A stretch of DNA of 64,000 nucleotides, taken from Planctomycetaceae bacterium (GTDB taxonomy: Bacteria; Planctomycetota; Planctomycetia; Planctomycetales; Planctomycetaceae). Position numbers and translations under genes: made by a program. This document shows positions 54,371 through 63,446 of this stretch, piece by piece. Location: contig JAKFWA010000074.1 of assembly GCA_021732995.1 (NCBI GenBank), forward strand, positions 1 through 64,000. Reading direction: 5' to 3'. The first letter of the stretch is position 1, and every line of letters begins with the position of its first letter. The notes under the pieces were generated by a model, which had not been told where the DNA came from, searched no databases, and saw only the letters and a program-made list of their open reading frames with translations.

Positions 54371-55345
54371 TTAATCAGTTCCGAGTTGTTGCCGTCGTTG
54401 TTGGATGAGGAACAGCACGGCCATGCGAATGAGCAGGCCGTTCGTGACCTGATCCAGAATGACTGAGTGCTTGCCATCCGCGACTTCGGGAGTGAGTTCC
54501 ACTCCACGATTGATCGGACCGGGGGCAAGTATCAAAACGTCTTTCTTGGCTTTGCGGATGCGGTCACCGTTCATGCCGAAGAAGTGTGCGTATTCGCGGA
54601 TCGACGGGAAGTAAGCGCTGCGTTGCCGCTCGAACTGAATTCGCAGCAGGTTGATGCAATCGGTCTCCGAGAGCACTTCGTCGAGGCTGTTAGAAACCTC
54701 CACACCCAGTTCTTCGATGTGCGGAGGGATCAAGGTTGACGGCCCGCAGACGATGACTCGGGCTCCGAGCTTCTTCAGTCCCCAGATGTTCGAGCGCGCA
54801 ACACGCGAGTGCAGGATGTCACCGACCAAGGTGACCGTCTGGCCGGCCAGACTGCCGCGATGTTCTCGAATCGTGAAGATGTCGAGCAGGCCTTGCGTCG
54901 GATGTTCGTGCTTGCCGTCGCCCGCGTTGACGACGCTCGCCTTGAGGTACTTCGCCAGCAGATGCGGGGCACCCGAACTGCTGTGCCGCACGACCACTTG
55001 ATCAACACCCATGGCTTCGATGTTGCGGGCCGTATCGATGAATGTCTCGCCTTTAGAAACGCTGCTGCCCGAGGAACTGAAGTCGACGGTATCGGCACTC
55101 AGGCGTTTGGCGGCGAGGCTGAAACTCGTGCGGGTGCGCGTCGAAGGCTCGAAGAACAGATTAGCGACAACAGTGCCAGACAGCGCCTTCAGCTTCGTTT
55201 CACCGGAGGCTGCCAGCCGCTTGAATTCAGCGGCTTTGTCGAGAATCAGCGTGATCTCTTCGGCGGATAATTCTTGCAAACCAAGCAAGTGCTTGCGGGT
55301 CCACTGCGGACTCGCCTTCGTCTCCGGCGAACTCTGGAGAGACAT
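54371..55345 (-). CDS. pyrB: Aspartate carbamoyltransferase catalytic chain
   Basis: Joins carbamoyl phosphate and aspartate, the first committed step of pyrimidine synthesis. The 324-residue chain has the carbamoyl phosphate loop STRTRTSF at 68-75, the catalytic Lys of SVSKGE near 98, HPTQGLLD at 148-155, and a C-terminal [11 protein letters not shown] (aspartate loop). All residues look intact. A slightly long N-terminus precedes the usual [13 protein letters not shown] lies at a proper distance before the ATG at 55345. No pyrI regulatory chain is near; instead the pyrC-like pseudoenzyme follows, which fits a class of ATCase that needs a dihydroorotase-like partner for assembly. Confidence 0.95.
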   Translation of the reverse strand: MSLQSSPETKASPQWTRKHLLGLQELSAEEITLILDKAAEFKRLAASGETKLKALSGTVVANLFFEPSTRTRTSFSLAAKRLSADTVDFSSSGSSVSKGETFIDTARNIEAMGVDQVVVRHSSSGAPHLLAKYLKASVVNAGDGKHEHPTQGLLDIFTIREHRGSLAGQTVTLVGDILHSRVARSNIWGLKKLGARVIVCGPSTLIPPHIEELGVEVSNSLDEVLSETDCINLLRIQFERQRSAYFPSIREYAHFFGMNGDRIRKAKKDVLILAPGPINRGVELTPEVADGKHSVILDQVTNGLLIRMAVLFLIQQRRQQLGTD

Positions 55346-55444
55346 TGAGGGCCTCAGAAGTGTGGCAGCGAAATCAATCCGCGAGCCATCGCGAATTCTT
55401 CACAAGATAACTTTGAGGATACCGCGCTTCAATCGGTCGCCACT

Positions 55445-55840
55445 TCAGCGCCAACTGTCGCGGTCGGGACGCTGATCGCGGCTGGTGGGGCGGCGCTTCA
55501 GGAGAAAATTCAAGACTGCCAGTGCAGCCATAAACGGCAGCGCATACAGCAGCATTCTGGGACTGCGCGCAAACACCAGCAGAGCCAGTGCGAAGCCAAT
55601 GAGCGTGCTGGGCGAGACATCCGCCCAGGCGGCTGGCCGTCTTTTGGTTGGCAGCGCGACCCACAAAGCAGTCATCACCAAACCCACGCGGGCAAACGCC
55701 GCAGTCCAGAGTTCGTTGCGTTCGGTTGGATCTGTCCCGAACTTCAGAATCCCAGCCAATGCGAGACATCCCAGCGCAACCAGGCCAACGCGCAGTCGGC
55801 TGAGCTTGATGGTCGTCGGAGCTGAATAGGGATGATTCAT
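55445..55840 (-). CDS. Small multi-helix membrane protein of unknown function
   Basis: 131 residues from the ATG at 55840 (the open frame reaches 55867). Four hydrophobic segments can be seen, for example LRVGLVALGCLALAGILKFG, VGLVMTALWVALP, TLIGFALALLVFA and MLLYALPFMAALAVLNFLL, ending in a basic cytoplasmic-type tail RRPTSRDQRPDRDSWR. No family recognised. It lies 99 bases upstream of pyrB on the same strand and may share its transcript. Confidence 0.7.
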   Translation of the reverse strand: MNHPYSAPTTIKLSRLRVGLVALGCLALAGILKFGTDPTERNELWTAAFARVGLVMTALWVALPTKRRPAAWADVSPSTLIGFALALLVFARSPRMLLYALPFMAALAVLNFLLKRRPTSRDQRPDRDSWR

Positions 55841-56093
55841 TCCCGGATTGTGGCGGCAACGTGTCACCGCGTCACCGCACTAATGCTTTTCGCAGCGAGG
55901 AATTGGGGTGCCACGGAATCGAGCTGTGACAGACCACAAGCGATCTGCGGATAGATGCCAGTCGCACGAGCCGATGATTTTTCAATCCGCCGCCGAAAGC
56001 TCGGTTCGCGGATGAAGCTGCGGCATACTGCACTTCGCAGCGTTGCCGCGCTGCCAGAACCCGTCGACAGATTTCGACGGGCCTCTCCATAAA

Positions 56094-59000
56094 TCAGTTG
56101 CTGGCATCGAGCTTGGCCAACTGAGGCAATGTCAGAACGAAGGCTTCGTCCCGAACGTCAGCAGGATCGTTGGCAATCGTGTTGTTGCCCTGACCGCCCG
56201 CAACGGTGTCACTGCCGCCGCCACCGCCGATGACATCGTCACCATCCTCGCCCAGCAGGATGTCATTGCCCCCGCCACCGATCAGCGTGTCATGCCCATC
56301 GCCGCCACGCACAGTGTCGTTGCCGAGGCCACCCACCACGAAGTCGTTGCCGTCTCCAGCGACGATGCCGTCGTTGCCGTCACCGGCGTCGATCGTGTCA
56401 CTGCCATCGCCACCATCGATCGTGTCGTCACCTTCTCCGCCTTGAATCGAATCGTCGCCGTGATCGCCTCGTAACTTGTCATTGCCTGCGTTGCCGAACA
56501 GGAAGTCGTTGTTGCGACCTCCATCCAGCGTGTCATTACCGGCCGCTCCGATTAACGAGTCAACTCCACCTTCACCGAGCAGCAGGTCGTCGCCGAAGTC
56601 GCCGTTCAGCAAATCATCGCCAAAGTCGCCAGCGAGCGTGTCGTTCTCGGTGCCGCCATTCAGCATGTCGTTGCCAAAACCGCCATTCAATGAGTCACGA
56701 CCTGCGGCGCCGGCGATCATGTCCACGCCATCACCACCCAGCAGCGAGTCGTTGCCAGCCCCGCCGTTCATCGTGTCAGAGCCATTGCCGCCATCGGCGC
56801 TGTCGTTGCCAGCTCCGCCATTCAGCACGTCGGCGCCCTCACCACCCACGAGAGAATCGGCACCATTGCCGCCGGTGATGATGTCGTTACCCAGGCCACC
56901 ATCAAGAAGCATCAAGACCGAGCCCGTCAACGCGCCGCTCGCATTCAGGATATCGTTGCCATCTTCGCCGTTCACACTCAGGACCAGAGCGCCAACCAGG
57001 TTCAGATTTCCGATCGTGACCGTATCGTTGCCGCTGCCTGCGGCGATGAGTACGCGATCAACTCCGGCCGCAAGTTCTTCGGTAATTGGCAGCGTAATCG
57101 ACGCCCCGCCGGAACCAACGACGACAGAACTACCTGACTGCCCGACCGAGAACGTGTCGCCCGCAGCACTGCCGCGAACGCTCACTTCGTCCACGCCTTC
57201 ACCGGACAACACGGAATCATTGCCGTCAACAGCTCCGCGCCACACGAAGGTGTCGTCGTTGGCGGAGCCGTCCAGCACGTCGCTGCCGGCGTTACCAATC
57301 AATAGGTCATTGCCTTCGCCGGAATTGATCGTGTCGTTGCCGCTGCCACCGTACATCGAATCGTTGCCGCCGTTGCCGAACATCACGTCGTTGCCCAGGT
57401 CTCCGGACACCAGGTCCGCACCATCACCACCTGAGATGAGATCTTCACCGTCACCGCCGTAGAGGCTGTCACCAATCGGCGAATTCACCACGGACAGGGC
57501 TTGCAGCGTGACCGTTCCCCCTACCCCGTCGTTTGTGTCCACATAGGTCGCGGTAATAACTGAGGCTTCAGAGGCAATGTCCAGGAAACCGTTGCTGGCG
57601 CCGGCTGCTGCCCGACGAAGCGGAATCGAGCCGCGGAACGTGCCGCCAAGCACTTTATTGAGTACCACCTGCTCGCTGTCGCCACCCGTCATCGTCACGT
57701 TGACAGATAAGGTGTTGCTGACGGCGCGATCTCCATCGATGACTTCAATCGTCACTTGATCACCGGGTTGATACGTCAGTTGATCGAAGTGGATGGCTCC
57801 AAGTTCCGGCGGCATGTCAAACGCCTCAACGACGAACGTCGAGTCCGCATTTGGCCCGGCATCGGCACTGAATCCAAATCCTCGGCGGGCAAACGCAGTC
57901 CAGAGCGCTCGCTGGTTCGCCCCACCATAATTGATCATATCCGCCTGCAGGATCGCGTCTCGGGCATCCAGGAAGGTCGGATTGGCTGGCTGCAATTTCA
58001 ATCCATCCATCACAAGCTGCAGGGCGATATTGTTACCACCGGCGCCGTTATACATATCTGAATCGAAGCCATAGGCGGGACTGATAATCCCGTTGGGATC
58101 TTCGGTCGGAAGACCGTTGATCAACAGCCAGTTCATATCCCAGAGGACCGTGGTCCAGAGTTCGCCCGCATTGTGAACTTCGTTGTTTGGGAATCCGCCG
58201 TTGAAGTCGCCCAGTGTCTGTGGATTGATACTCATGTCAAAGCTGTACGGGAAGCGGCGAATACCCGTTCCACCAGGACCTTGACCGAGGACATAGTTAC
58301 CAACCGTCCGCCGATCCGTCGCCAGATCTCCCGACTTCTGAGTCAACATCAGCGACCAGAAGTCGCTCCAACCCTCACCCATGCCGCCGCTCTGCAATGC
58401 ATTCAAGGCATTCGAATTGGCTGGACCGCCGGTCAGACGATTGGAAATACCATGACCGAACTCGTGAATGATAATCGTATTTTCATAATCGCCGTCGCGG
58501 TTGGGATTTGTCAGATTGAACTCAAACATGGCGATCGTCGGCGAGAAACCATCCGGCGGCGTTGCCATGAAAGCATTGTTGAAGAAGCCCAGTGTCGCCA
58601 ACGCCTGAGCATTCGCGCCAACCTGGTCGCCTTCCGTGCCGCCACGACCGTAGTTGTTCAACTGGAAGTTGCCTGACGCCTCATCAAACCCGTACTGATA
58701 GTGCAGGTCGTGCAGGATATTCACGGTATAAAAGAGGTTGGTAGTCGCAGCATCCAACGTTGTCACAGGCTGAGTGGTGGTGTCGTTGAACGGGAAGTTG
58801 AAGTCCAGCAACGGCCCGCCACTTGGGCGCGGATCGGTTCCGAAGGGAGTTGTCCCCAGGAACAGACCAAGATCGTTGCGTCCGCCCTGAGCGAACACGT
58901 TGTTACCACGAGTATCCGTGAAGTCCGCGCCGAAGAACCCGTCCGAGTCGTGCCACCCGAGCGGTGAGGCAATGGGATCCTGAGGATCAACTTCGACAGT

Positions 59001-61175
59001 CCGCGCACCATCCAGCGGTCCTTCAAGATTATAGTTGAAGACGTTGTAGGTCGCGTAATCGATCCAGGACGAGTTGTGCAGCAGGTTACCCGTCGTCGCA
59101 CTTACCGAAGCATCCCACCAACCATCGTTCGTCGGCGTCGCAACATTGAGAGTCCACGCCAGTTCCAATCCGCCGCCGCTGGTTTTCACCCACTGCAGCT
59201 TCGGAGCAATTGTTGTCAGTTGCACATTAATAGTCGGCGCGGAGTCGTTGTCGCTTTCGGTCGTGTCCGATGTATCAAGCTGCACGAGGTCCTTGTGGGG
59301 AGCGCCCGTCAGGTTACTGACGTCCTGCTTCGCCTCTTCGATCAGCGAAGCAGCGAGTTCCGTTCGCAGACGCGTCAGAGCCTGTGTCGTAGTCAGCGCC
59401 GGCGTCGTCGACAGATTGAGGCTCGAGAGATTACCGGCGAATGAACTGTACGCGTTGATGACGGACCCGTCCGCGGCAACGTTCACATTGATATTCGCGT
59501 CGACAATCGGAATGTCACGATACGTCTGCTGCAGGTAGATCTGAGTCACACCGTTATGCTGCGTCGTATACTGATCCGTCACGACGTAGTTGGCGAGATC
59601 CGCCTGAGTTACACCATAGTCGCTCGCATGCACCCTCAAGTAGCTCAGCGCATTCGCCAATGCAACACTGGGGGAAACAACAGTTGACGGAGCGTCGTCA
59701 TCCGTGATGGTCGCCACGCCGATCGCATCCTCGATCGTCGCGCCGACTGCCGACGTCAACTGCACGGCAAAGGATTCATTAGGTTCGTCGATCGTATCAC
59801 CGATCACCGGCACCAGAATTGTCTGTGACGTCGAGCCGGGGTTGATAATCAGCGAACCAGATACAGGAGTGAAGTCCACGCCAGGAGTCGCATTGGTCGA
59901 GCCAATCGCGTACGTCACCGTAATTGCGTTCGCGGAAGGCGCCGACAGGACGACAGTAAACACTGCGTTGATTGGACCGGCATTGCCTTCCGCGACGCCA
60001 CCAGCGTTGCCGATCGACACCAGGACGGGAACGTCGACACCTGCCGAAGAGATGATGTCGTTGCCGGCATCTCCTTGCAGTGTGTCAGCTCCGTCCAGGT
60101 CCGAAACATTATCATTGCCGGCTTGACCACGCAGGAAGTCGTTGCCACTGCCTCCGATGATGATGTCGTTGCCAGCACCACCGTAGATGGAATCGTTGTC
60201 ACCTTCGCCATCCAGTACGTCGACGCCGAGATCTCCCAGCAGGACGTCATTGCCCGCCGATCCCACCACGGTGTCGTTGCCGGCCTGGCCATTCAATGAG
60301 TCGTCTTCGGTGCCTCCGATGAGACTATCTTGTCCGGCCTGACCGCTGAGCGTGTCGGCGCCTTCATTGCCTTCGAGCGTGTCGTTGCCCACACCACCCA
60401 GCAACACGTCCACGTCGAGTCCGCCAACCACGGAGTCATTGCCGTTCTGGCCATCGAGAACGTCACTGCCTTCATCACCGCTCAGCAAGTCCTCGCCATC
60501 ACCGCCCAGAATGCTGTCGTTGCCCAGATTGCCATTGACGGAGTCGATACCGTCGCCTGCCGTGATGGTGTCGTCCCCGTCACCGCCCGTGACAGTATCA
60601 TCGCCGTTACCTGCGGACACCGAGTCATTGCCGGTGCCGGAATCCACCTGGTCCGCACCATCACCCGCCAAAATCGTGTCATCGCCAGCGTCGGACTGGA
60701 TCGAGTCGTTACCGTGTCCGCCGATGATGCTGTCGCCGAAATCGGCGCTGCCGACGATGGTGTCGTCGCCATTACCGGCGTCGATGGTGATCTTCAGCCG
60801 TTCGTTCGTGACGGGATTGAAGTAGCTGAAGCCTGCGGCGGTGACATCGGAAACATCAATCCGGTTATTGCCCTGCCCGGCGAAGATTTGAATCTGTTGC
60901 AACTGACTGGCCTGCACGGCGGGTAGCGAATTGTCAGGCACTCCGTTGATCAGCACCTGCACTCGCGCTGTGTTCTGCGGATTGAGGCCAACTTCAATCG
61001 ATTCATTCGCATTGGCGAAAATCGACAAAGTGTTGTTCGCGACCAGCGAAGTCGCCGTAAGCAGAGAACGCTGTTCCAGACGCTCCGCTGGCTGGTGGAA
61101 GGCATCACGCCCCTTGCGTCGCGACGGTGAAGCGAGTCTTTGACGAAACTTCTGAAGCCATGTCGCCTTCGGCAT
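56094..61175 (-). CDS. Giant RTX-repeat protein 2 with M36 (fungalysin-type) metalloprotease core
   Basis: A 1693-residue protein starting at ATG 61175 behind AAGGA. The N-terminus (TWLQKFRQRL, basic stretch, ERLEQRSLLTA) is LEPR-XLL-like. After an RTX block (about residues 140-380) comes a Calx-beta-like domain (about 390-495), an FTP propeptide-like domain (DQYTTQHNGVTQIYLQQTY near 535) and an M36 fungalysin-type zinc peptidase with HEFGH at 904-908 followed by ISNRLTGGP and the third ligand in GEGWSDFW, an intact active site. A beta region, a long second RTX block and the tail ADVRDEAFVLTLPQLAKLDA end the protein. It is probably exported, self-activating and calcium-dependent. The gene stands alone between an intergenic gap and the pyr region. 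Confidence 0.9.
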   Translation of the reverse strand: MPKATWLQKFRQRLASPSRRKGRDAFHQPAERLEQRSLLTATSLVANNTLSIFANANESIEVGLNPQNTARVQVLINGVPDNSLPAVQASQLQQIQIFAGQGNNRIDVSDVTAAGFSYFNPVTNERLKITIDAGNGDDTIVGSADFGDSIIGGHGNDSIQSDAGDDTILAGDGADQVDSGTGNDSVSAGNGDDTVTGGDGDDTITAGDGIDSVNGNLGNDSILGGDGEDLLSGDEGSDVLDGQNGNDSVVGGLDVDVLLGGVGNDTLEGNEGADTLSGQAGQDSLIGGTEDDSLNGQAGNDTVVGSAGNDVLLGDLGVDVLDGEGDNDSIYGGAGNDIIIGGSGNDFLRGQAGNDNVSDLDGADTLQGDAGNDIISSAGVDVPVLVSIGNAGGVAEGNAGPINAVFTVVLSAPSANAITVTYAIGSTNATPGVDFTPVSGSLIINPGSTSQTILVPVIGDTIDEPNESFAVQLTSAVGATIEDAIGVATITDDDAPSTVVSPSVALANALSYLRVHASDYGVTQADLANYVVTDQYTTQHNGVTQIYLQQTYRDIPIVDANINVNVAADGSVINAYSSFAGNLSSLNLSTTPALTTTQALTRLRTELAASLIEEAKQDVSNLTGAPHKDLVQLDTSDTTESDNDSAPTINVQLTTIAPKLQWVKTSGGGLELAWTLNVATPTNDGWWDASVSATTGNLLHNSSWIDYATYNVFNYNLEGPLDGARTVEVDPQDPIASPLGWHDSDGFFGADFTDTRGNNVFAQGGRNDLGLFLGTTPFGTDPRPSGGPLLDFNFPFNDTTTQPVTTLDAATTNLFYTVNILHDLHYQYGFDEASGNFQLNNYGRGGTEGDQVGANAQALATLGFFNNAFMATPPDGFSPTIAMFEFNLTNPNRDGDYENTIIIHEFGHGISNRLTGGPANSNALNALQSGGMGEGWSDFWSLMLTQKSGDLATDRRTVGNYVLGQGPGGTGIRRFPYSFDMSINPQTLGDFNGGFPNNEVHNAGELWTTVLWDMNWLLINGLPTEDPNGIISPAYGFDSDMYNGAGGNNIALQLVMDGLKLQPANPTFLDARDAILQADMINYGGANQRALWTAFARRGFGFSADAGPNADSTFVVEAFDMPPELGAIHFDQLTYQPGDQVTIEVIDGDRAVSNTLSVNVTMTGGDSEQVVLNKVLGGTFRGSIPLRRAAAGASNGFLDIASEASVITATYVDTNDGVGGTVTLQALSVVNSPIGDSLYGGDGEDLISGGDGADLVSGDLGNDVMFGNGGNDSMYGGSGNDTINSGEGNDLLIGNAGSDVLDGSANDDTFVWRGAVDGNDSVLSGEGVDEVSVRGSAAGDTFSVGQSGSSVVVGSGGASITLPITEELAAGVDRVLIAAGSGNDTVTIGNLNLVGALVLSVNGEDGNDILNASGALTGSVLMLLDGGLGNDIITGGNGADSLVGGEGADVLNGGAGNDSADGGNGSDTMNGGAGNDSLLGGDGVDMIAGAAGRDSLNGGFGNDMLNGGTENDTLAGDFGDDLLNGDFGDDLLLGEGGVDSLIGAAGNDTLDGGRNNDFLFGNAGNDKLRGDHGDDSIQGGEGDDTIDGGDGSDTIDAGDGNDGIVAGDGNDFVVGGLGNDTVRGGDGHDTLIGGGGNDILLGEDGDDVIGGGGGSDTVAGGQGNNTIANDPADVRDEAFVLTLPQLAKLDASN
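56190..56890 (-). repeat. C-terminal RTX repeat region of giant protein 2
   Basis: Many diverged copies of a roughly 27-base unit encoding GGxGxDxhx nonapeptides (for example GGDGSDTID and GGLGNDTVR). A further short array lies at about 57270-57470, separated by a beta spacer. Confidence 0.85.
60040..60760 (-). repeat. N-terminal RTX repeat region of giant protein 2
   Basis: Array of roughly 27-base units encoding nonapeptides such as GGDGDDTIT and GNLGNDSIL, preceding the Calx-beta, FTP and M36 domains. Confidence 0.85.
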
Positions 61176-61384
61176 GTTCTCATCCTTGCCCGGTTACTGG
61201 ATGCCATCCTGTGCATCGTGATTGCATGAGAGGAATCAGGTCGGGGCTCATTCCTTGAGTCCGCCAGAACCCTTCACCACTCGCCAAAACCCCTGTTTCC
61301 CGCAGAAGCGGAGAAATCGCTTCATCTGTATCGGCCGGACAATTCGTTAAAGCCGTACCAACCGGTTCTGGTCGACAAGGACGT

Positions 61385-61415
61385 CGAATTCGGCAGACTT
61401 GGGCTAACCGGAAAA
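61385..61415 (-). promoter_or_regulatory. Upstream element shared with giant RTX gene 1
   Basis: On the minus strand, TTTTCCGGTTAG (61415-61404) followed by CCCAAGTCTGCCGAATTCG; the copy upstream of RTX gene 1 reads the same over the 12-base core and matches at about two-thirds of the next positions with one gap. Here the core lies about 229-240 bases before the ATG. The rest of the 340-base gap (61176-61515) holds no other feature I can support. Confidence 0.5.
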
Positions 61416-61515
61416 CTCTGCCTAACCCGCACAGTTTGCCAGGCCGCTCCGCGTTAAACGTCTTGATCGATCGAGAAATCCAGCGGTAATCTCGCATCGA
61501 TCAAGGGAGTGACCG

Positions 61516-61800
61516 ATGAATCTGCGCGTGATTGTGTGCTTGAGCCTATGGATGGTGACTGCCGGGTGCGGGCTGTGGACTGTGCCTGCTACGAGCCTGC
61601 ATCGCTTGCCGACAAACGAAGCCCAGACACTCGTGATCGAATTTCGCGGGGTGACGTCGCTCGACGAGGTCAAGAACCGCCTGGATGAGTTGGTCGCCGC
61701 CCCGAATGCTCAAGAACAAGCGGAAGTTTTGCTGAATGGATGGGGACGCCACGGTTCCTGGTTTGACCTTTCCGTGGTGATGTTTCTGCAGGACTACTAG
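61516..61800 (+). CDS. Small lipoprotein, probably the N-terminal part of an amber-interrupted gene
   Basis: 94 residues up to a TAG at 61798. The N-terminus MNLRVIVCLSLWMVTAGC has a lipobox (TAGC, lipid-modified Cys18), so the product would be a lipoprotein. The remainder, with VIEFRGVTSLDEVKNRLDEL and GWGRHGSWFDLSVVMFLQDY, looks like an ordinary folded domain that stops abruptly. The same frame continues past the TAG with protein-like sequence (see the next entry), so the present stop probably truncates an older, longer gene. No family recognised. Confidence 0.6.
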   Translation: MNLRVIVCLSLWMVTAGCGLWTVPATSLHRLPTNEAQTLVIEFRGVTSLDEVKNRLDELVAAPNAQEQAEVLLNGWGRHGSWFDLSVVMFLQDY

Positions 61801-62094
61801 CCCGGAGCGCGCTCCCCACACGCAGACAAGCTGGACGCGCACCGACTGTTCGACATCGCTCGCGAGCGTCTGACTTCAAAGCCCGAACTCTGCCATCAAG
61901 TTGCCTGGTACCGGCAATGGCAAAGCGGCCCCAGCAGCCTGCCGTAGCTGGTGCGATCAGAACCCTTCTGCAGCATGGGTTCCTGCGTACAAGCGGAAGG
62001 CGACAAGTTCCCGTTGTGGTTGCTGTGGTCTGGTCGAACACGAAGAACTCACCTGGCCAGCATTCCCGAGCCCGAACTCCTTATCCTGGGATAA
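61801..62094 (+). pseudogene. In-frame continuation of the lipoprotein gene, interrupted by a second TAG
   Basis: After the TAG at 61798 the same frame continues with HADKLDAHRLFDIARERL and ELCHQVAWYRQWQSG up to a second TAG at 61945, and then with AEGDKFPLWLLWSGRTRRTH and IPEPELLIL until a TAA at 62092. The composition and the helix-like and strand-like patterns look coding, and no other frame does better across the whole stretch. This fits a decayed gene of about 190 codons with two amber mutations. Other genes in the window end normally at TAG, so recoding is unlikely. Confidence 0.45.
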
Positions 62095-62095
62095 C

Positions 62096-62317
62096 ATGGA
62101 TGAGGAGTATTATTGCTTGCAGGCTATGATCGCGGCCTTCCATCCCTACATGCGGTATGACCACCAGCGAGGCATCTACGTGTGCGACAAAGAGGCATAC
62201 CACGCACATCGCTATCTGTCGCTGGAAGAACAAGTGCCATCCCTGCGCGAAACGCCCTTGCCAGACTGGAAGAGTGATGTGAACCCGCCTCCGCCCAAGA
62301 GAGCGGGAGATCAATAA
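62096..62317 (+). CDS. Small protein of unknown function
   Basis: 73 residues from an ATG lying one base after the TAA of the interrupted frame. The sequence (LQAMIAAFHPYMRYDHQRG, VCDKEAYHAHRYLSLEEQ, then a Pro-rich basic tail) is protein-like with several His and Tyr residues. The frame is open further upstream to 61901, but that part does not look coding. It may be a separate gene coupled to the lipoprotein gene or a frameshifted remnant of its 3' end. No function can be proposed. Confidence 0.45.
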   Translation: MDEEYYCLQAMIAAFHPYMRYDHQRGIYVCDKEAYHAHRYLSLEEQVPSLRETPLPDWKSDVNPPPPKRAGDQ

Positions 62318-62391
62318 TCACTCATCGCGATGCGGCGACTCGCGGGTACCAAATGATGTAACTGCTGAGCCTCCACAATTCCTCAGAGCTA

Positions 62392-63393
62392 TCACCAGAA
62401 TTTCCACCACGGTTTCTTCTGCTCGATGCTGGCGTCGGGCAATTTCAAACGTTGCCACCACTCGTTGACTGCCTCTGAAGTGAGTTCAGCGACAACTCGC
62501 ACGCTGGGCGGGTTGCTTTCCAGAATGGAGCCGAAGAAGCCACCATCCCAACTGCGGGATCCCAGAATGGAAGGCCAAAGCAGCAGGACTTGCACACCGT
62601 TAATTTCGGGGATCGAAGCAGGCGTGGCCTCGCCCCACACCGAGGCAGCAACGTTCGCTTCGGGGACATCGCCTCGGCCAAAGTGCCAAAGCGACTGATC
62701 GCTGACCATCTCCTGAGCTTTACCTGTAGCCGTTGCTATCACATCTGCGGGCGCTAGCTTCGCACCCGGGATGACGCCTGCCAGCTCGTGCTGCAGCAGA
62801 GTGAAAAGATGAAAACAGTTCGACAGGTTGGCGTAGGTCACACGCACGGCCTTGTGGCTAGGCACGTGAATCACCAGCAACTCGCCACTGCACTTGCGCA
62901 ACAACTCCATGACCCAGTGCACGCCAACGGAAAGATGCGCCACGCGTTCGAACTCGGCAACAACTTCCTGTCGAGCGGCGAGTTGCTGCCGGACTGACTC
63001 AGTTCGTGACAGGTGAGCAACCAGCCCCTGCCCGATGCGTTCCATGCCTCGCAGAACGTCCTCATCCACCTCGGGATCGTCGGCCTCGCTGTCTTCAGGG
63101 GCGGTTTCGATCGTGCGACACCAGCGCAGCAAGGCATCAATCAACGGCAGAGCTGTTGGCTCTGGGTTCGCTCCCTGTTCGACGCCAGCACCCAACCACA
63201 CAGCCAGCGATCCAGCACCGATGGCTGACTCCAGCAACGGAATGTGCTCCGCCACCTGCTGCCGCGCCGCTTTGAAATCATCCGAGGAAGGCAAGGCATT
63301 CAAGGCCTCGCGCAGTTCTTCGCAAAAACCGTCTCCACGATCGACCTGAGCCGCATCAATGACCGCCTGCACCAGCGGATTCGGGTGAGACAT
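62392..63393 (-). CDS. Protein of unknown function
   Basis: A 333-residue protein without a signal peptide or membrane segment. It has an alpha-helical N-terminal third (LREALNALPSSDDFKAARQQ), a short hydrophobic stretch SAIGAGSLAVWLGAGVEQG, an acidic linker (APEDSEADDPEVDED) and a C-terminal alpha/beta region with LLVIHVPSHKAVRVTY and VQVLLLWPSILGSRSWDGGF. The last residues, KKPWWKFW, are an unusual aromatic-basic end. No family recognised. The partial RNase HII-like gene lies 53 bases upstream on the same strand, so the two may be co-transcribed. Confidence 0.75.
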   Translation of the reverse strand: MSHPNPLVQAVIDAAQVDRGDGFCEELREALNALPSSDDFKAARQQVAEHIPLLESAIGAGSLAVWLGAGVEQGANPEPTALPLIDALLRWCRTIETAPEDSEADDPEVDEDVLRGMERIGQGLVAHLSRTESVRQQLAARQEVVAEFERVAHLSVGVHWVMELLRKCSGELLVIHVPSHKAVRVTYANLSNCFHLFTLLQHELAGVIPGAKLAPADVIATATGKAQEMVSDQSLWHFGRGDVPEANVAASVWGEATPASIPEINGVQVLLLWPSILGSRSWDGGFFGSILESNPPSVRVVAELTSEAVNEWWQRLKLPDASIEQKKPWWKFW

Positions 63394-63446
63394 GTCTCAA
63401 CATCCTTCTCGTGTCTTCGGGAGAAACCGGTAGTGCCGACGGGACA

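Noticed and set aside
61798..61947. TAG recoding (readthrough or an amber suppressor code)
   Set aside because: Several intact genes here end at TAG (for example at 6390, 13965, 46496, 50673 and 53001), so TAG is a normal stop in this organism.
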